A stretch of DNA of 8,865 nt from an uncultured Rubellimicrobium sp. (GTDB lineage: Bacteria; Pseudomonadota; Alphaproteobacteria; Rhodobacterales; Rhodobacteraceae). Shown here piece by piece: positions 6,372 to 8,865 of this stretch. Below the pieces are notes generated by a model that was given only the letters and a program-made list of their open reading frames with translations, made no database searches and was not told the origin of the DNA. The stretch spans positions 1 through 8,865 of the forward strand of contig CADCUU010000035.1 in assembly GCA_902805995.1 (NCBI GenBank), written 5' to 3'. The position numbers and the translations under genes are program-made. Within the stretch, counting starts at the first letter, position 1; every line of letters starts with the position of its first letter.

Positions 6372-6423
6372 ACGCGGCACAAGCCGGACGGACTCACGAA
6401 CCGGCGGATCTGGGGAGTTACTG

Positions 6424-7542
6424 ATGAAAACGATGACCTGGCTGGCGCTGACCGCCGGCGCCGCGAGCCTTGTGGCGGGCCTGGCCCATGCGCAGGAGGC
6501 CGCGACCGGCACCGACATGGAGGCGCTGGTCGCCGCCGCCGAAGCCGAGGGGATGCTGACGACCATCGCCCTGCCGCATGACTGGTGCAACTACGGCGGC
6601 GTGATCGACGCCTTCAAGGCCAAGTACCCGGGCATCGAGATCAACGAGCTGAACCCCACCGGCTCCTCGGCCGAGGAGCTTGAGGCGGTGCGCGCCAACG
6701 TCGGCAATACCGGGCCGCAGGCGCCTGACGTCCTCGATGTCGGCCTGTCATTCGGGCCTTCGGCGCAGGCCGAGGGGCTCTTGCAGCCGTACAAAGTCTC
6801 GACCTGGGACTCGATCCCGGAGGATGCCAAGGACCCCGACGGGCACTGGTACGGCGACTATTACGGCGTGGTGGCGATGGCCGTGAACACCGACCTCGTG
6901 GACCCGGTGCCGACCTCGTTCGCCGACCTCCTTAAGCCGGAATATGCGGGCCAGGTGGGCCTGGGCGGCGATCCGCGGACCTCCAACAACGCCGCGATGG
7001 CCGTGATGTCGGCGGGCATCGCGCGCGGGGGCGAGCCGGGGCAGGCTGCGGCTGAGGCAGGGCTCGGCTTCTTTGCGGAGCTGAACGCGGCGGGCAATTT
7101 CGTGCCGGTGGACGGCTCGACGGGCACGCTCGCTCAGGGGACCACGCCCATCCTGATCGACTGGGACTACAACGGCCTGTCGCGCCGCGACGAGTTGGCC
7201 GGCAACCCGCCCGTGGAGGTCGTGGTGCCGTCGGACGCCGCCGTGGCTGGCGTCTACGTGCAGGCGATCTCGGCCCACGCGCCTCATCCGAACGCGGCCA
7301 AGCTCTGGATGGAGCACCTGTATTCGGACGAGGGGCAGCTTCTCTGGCTTGAGGGCTACTGCCGTCCGGTGCGGCTCGACGACCTCCTGGCGCGCAACGC
7401 CGTCCCCGAGGAGCTGCTGGCCAACCTGCCGACCTCGTCCGCCGAGACCGTGTTCCCGACGCTCGAGCAGCAGGAGGCCAATGCCGAGACCATTCGCAAC
7501 GGCTGGGACAGCGTCGTCGGCGCCGAGATCGCGCCCGAGTGA
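6424..7542 (+). CDS. ABC transporter substrate-binding protein, putative polyamine type
   Basis: Periplasmic extracellular solute-binding protein that delivers substrate to the permeases encoded next. Residues 1-23 are a signal peptide with an AHA/Q cleavage site and no lipobox. The mature part has the two-lobe style of PotD/AfuA-like binding proteins: LPHDWCNYGGVIDAFKAKYP near 50-69, GPQAPDVLDVGLSFGPSAQA, WYGDYYGVVAMAVNTDLV, and SFADLLKPEYAGQVGLGGDP. This motif set recalls proteins annotated as putative spermidine/putrescine transport system components. The ligand is not established: iron or other organic cations are possible for this superfamily. Cys55 and Cys313 might form a disulfide. Length, 372 aa, is normal. 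The start is supported by GGGGAG (6412-6417) six bases upstream. It is first in its operon, as expected for the most abundant subunit. Confidence 0.92.
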   Translation: MKTMTWLALTAGAASLVAGLAHAQEAATGTDMEALVAAAEAEGMLTTIALPHDWCNYGGVIDAFKAKYPGIEINELNPTGSSAEELEAVRANVGNTGPQAPDVLDVGLSFGPSAQAEGLLQPYKVSTWDSIPEDAKDPDGHWYGDYYGVVAMAVNTDLVDPVPTSFADLLKPEYAGQVGLGGDPRTSNNAAMAVMSAGIARGGEPGQAAAEAGLGFFAELNAAGNFVPVDGSTGTLAQGTTPILIDWDYNGLSRRDELAGNPPVEVVVPSDAAVAGVYVQAISAHAPHPNAAKLWMEHLYSDEGQLLWLEGYCRPVRLDDLLARNAVPEELLANLPTSSAETVFPTLEQQEANAETIRNGWDSVVGAEIAPE

Positions 7543-8465
7543 GCGCGGACCTGACCACTTCTCTCCGCCCCGGCGACATCGCCGGGGCGGAACCGCCGGC
7601 CCCCCGCCGGGCCAGGAGCGCCTCTCGCGCTCTCAACTGGCTGGGGGTCGTCCCCTTCTTCGTCTTCTCGTTGCTGTTCCTGGCGCTGCCGACGCTCCAG
7701 ATCGTCCTGGGCGCCTTTCGCGGCACTGAGGGAGGCTTCACGCTGGATCATGTCCGCGGGCTGAACACGCCGCTGATCCGCGACGCCTTCTGGGAGTCGA
7801 TTAAGGTGAGCCTCTGGTCCGCGGCCCTGGGCTGCGTGATCGGCTTTGCGATGGCGGCGGCGGTCGTGTTGGGAGGGCTGCCCAAGGCGGTGCGGAGCCC
7901 GCTCCTGACATTTTCGGGCGTGGCGTCGCAGTTCGCGGGGGTGCCGCTGGCCTTTGCCTTCATCGCGGCGATCGGACCGGCGGGGCTGGTCACGCTGGGG
8001 CTGCGGGACGCTTTCGGGATCAACCTGCGCATGTATGGCTGGAACCTGTTCAGCACGTCGGGGCTGGTCGCGACCTACCTGTACTTCCAGATCCCCCTCA
8101 TGATCCTCATCATCGTTCCCGCGCTGGATGGGTTGCGGCGGGAGTGGAGGGAGGCTGCGCTGGTGCTGGGTGCCACGGGGTTCCAGTACTGGCGGATGGT
8201 GGCTTTTCCGATCCTGCTGCCGACGCTTCTGGGAACCTTCGCGCTTCTGTTCGCGAACGCCTTTGGCGCGGTGGCGACGGCGATGGCACTGGCGGGACCC
8301 ACCTTCAACATCGCGCCGATCCTGCTGTTCAGCCAGATCCGCGGCGACGTGCTGGGCAACCCGGCCGCGGGCTACGCCATCGCCTTCGGGATGATCGTCG
8401 TCACGGGGATCGCGAACGGCATCTACATCGTCCTGCGCGCCAGGTCCGAAAGGTGGTTAAAATGA
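7539..8465 (+). CDS. ABC transporter permease 1 (PotB-like)
   Basis: Inner-membrane channel subunit of the ABC importer, 308 aa. After a polar, Pro/Arg-rich N-terminus of about 32 residues come about six hydrophobic segments, starting with VVPFFVFSLLFLALPTLQIV (37-56). The cytoplasmic coupling loop that docks on the ATPase is clear: EAALVLG at 205-211, followed nine residues later by VAFP (221-224), fitting the EAA-x3-G-x9-I-x-L-P motif of binding-protein-dependent permeases. The start is GTG, overlapping the upstream stop as GTGA with no convincing ribosome binding site. Translation therefore probably depends on coupling to the binding-protein gene. A very stable hairpin lies at codons 9-18. 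The end, TTA AAA TGA, uses codons rare in this GC-rich neighbourhood and overlaps an ATG at 8462. Confidence 0.93.
   Translation: MSADLTTSLRPGDIAGAEPPAPRRARSASRALNWLGVVPFFVFSLLFLALPTLQIVLGAFRGTEGGFTLDHVRGLNTPLIRDAFWESIKVSLWSAALGCVIGFAMAAAVVLGGLPKAVRSPLLTFSGVASQFAGVPLAFAFIAAIGPAGLVTLGLRDAFGINLRMYGWNLFSTSGLVATYLYFQIPLMILIIVPALDGLRREWREAALVLGATGFQYWRMVAFPILLPTLLGTFALLFANAFGAVATAMALAGPTFNIAPILLFSQIRGDVLGNPAAGYAIAFGMIVVTGIANGIYIVLRARSERWLK
7565..7590 (+). promoter_or_regulatory. GC-rich RNA hairpin inside the start of permease 1
   Basis: CCGCCCCGGCGA (7565-7576), two bases, then TCGCCGGGGCGG (7579-7590) is a perfect 12-bp inverted repeat. In RNA it would form at least 11 G/C-dominated pairs with an ACAT tetraloop. 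It begins 22 bases after the binding-protein stop and 26 bases after the permease GTG. There is no T-run, so it is not a simple terminator. It could protect the 3' end of the binding-protein message or slow translation of the permease. The structure is seen; the role is inferred. Confidence 0.6.
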
Positions 8466-8506
8466 GCCGGGTCCCGCCTGCCCTTCCCGGGATGGAGCCG
8501 ACATGA
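8462..8506 (+). CDS. Possible 14-residue linker ORF between the two permease genes
   Basis: An ATG at 8462 overlaps the permease 1 stop (ATGA). It has AAGGTGG (8450-8456) five bases upstream and reads MSRVPPALPGMEPT, then stops with a TGA that overlaps the ATG of permease 2 (ATGA at 8503-8506). Both junctions have the form typical of translational coupling. It may be a coupling device that hands ribosomes from permease 1 to permease 2, or simply a chance ORF in a short spacer. The peptide resembles nothing I recognise. Confidence 0.35.
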   Translation: MSRVPPALPGMEPT

Positions 8507-8865
8507 GCCGCGCCCTGGCCTGGGCGGCCCTGATCTTCGGCATCGTGTACTTCGTCGTGCCGCTCTGGGGGATGGTGGAGTTCTCGCTTCGGATGCGGCG
8601 GGAGGAGTACAGCCTGGACGCCTACGCGGTCGTGCTGGCCAGCCCGGAGTTCCAGGAGACGTTCCTCTTCTCCATCGTCATGTCGCTGCTGACGATCCTG
8701 GTCGGCGTGCTGATCGTGGTGCCCACAGCCTATTGGGTCCGGCTGCGAATGCCGTGGCTGCGGCCCGTGGTGGAGTTCGTGACCCTGCTGCCGCTGGTGA
8801 TCCCCGCCATCGTCATCGCCTTCGGCTTCCTGAGGCAGTTCAACACGGCGTCCTTCCTGCCGCTC
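8503..8865 (+). CDS. ABC transporter permease 2 (PotC-like), cut by window edge
   Basis: The first 121 codons of a second inner-membrane permease, open to the right edge. It begins MSRALAWAALIFGIVYFVVP, with an N-terminal membrane helix at about 4-24, a short periplasmic part (EEYSLDAYAVVLASPEFQET), then FSIVMSLLTILVGVLIVVPT as TM2, and a third hydrophobic stretch FVTLLPLVIPAIVIAFGFL. A helix, a short extracytoplasmic loop and then the core helices is the usual order in PotC-like subunits, and the gene order binding protein, permease 1, permease 2 fits this importer class. The EAA loop lies beyond the window. The start ATG has GGAG (8494-8497) five bases upstream. The ATPase gene is expected downstream but is not visible. 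Confidence 0.88.
   Translation, partial: MSRALAWAALIFGIVYFVVPLWGMVEFSLRMRREEYSLDAYAVVLASPEFQETFLFSIVMSLLTILVGVLIVVPTAYWVRLRMPWLRPVVEFVTLLPLVIPAIVIAFGFLRQFNTASFLPL

Noticed and set aside
1..8865. CRISPR array, phage genes, toxin-antitoxin or defence cassette
   Set aside because: No regularly spaced repeats and no such gene families on either strand; apart from the IS, the window is a regulator, pump and importer.

Overview
The window is GC-rich throughout, with strong G/C preference at third codon positions. It reads like a chromosomal segment of an alphaproteobacterium, probably Rhodobacteraceae-like. That placement is an inference from the tRNA-Phe sequence, the protein styles and the codon bias; no database search was possible. 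I see no clearly undescribed system. The genes belong to known families, and the points worth a second look are in the DNA and RNA signals at gene junctions.

Layout. (1) Positions 1-671, minus strand: the right-hand part of an IS5-family (IS427-type) insertion sequence. Its transposase is split over two frames at an AAAAGGGGG slip site and runs off the left edge. (2) 688-762, minus strand: a complete tRNA-Phe(GAA) with encoded CCA, whose 3' end is only about 16 bp from the IS end. (3) 763-1013: a divergent control region with a candidate tRNA promoter and an 18-bp perfect palindrome, probably the operator of the next gene. (4) 1014-6224, plus strand: a compact efflux operon of a TetR-family repressor, a periplasmic adaptor and a 1100-residue RND permease. 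The genes are 1 nt apart or overlap by ATGA, and no outer-membrane channel gene is present. A strong intrinsic terminator at 6251-6284 ends it. (5) 6285-6423: a promoter region with two inverted repeats. (6) 6424-8865, plus strand: an ABC importer operon of the putative polyamine (spermidine/putrescine-like) type, with a substrate-binding protein, a first permease, a possible 14-codon linker ORF, and a second permease cut by the right edge. The ATPase is presumably beyond the edge.

How the parts work together. The TetR protein probably binds the palindrome and represses its own operon until a ligand releases it. The adaptor and RND permease would then form an inner-membrane/periplasm pump that needs a TolC-like channel encoded elsewhere. 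The ABC genes are a separate transcription unit for uptake of a small organic solute. A GC-rich hairpin just inside the first permease gene and the linker ORF between the permeases suggest that translation of membrane subunits is adjusted relative to the binding protein; this is inference.
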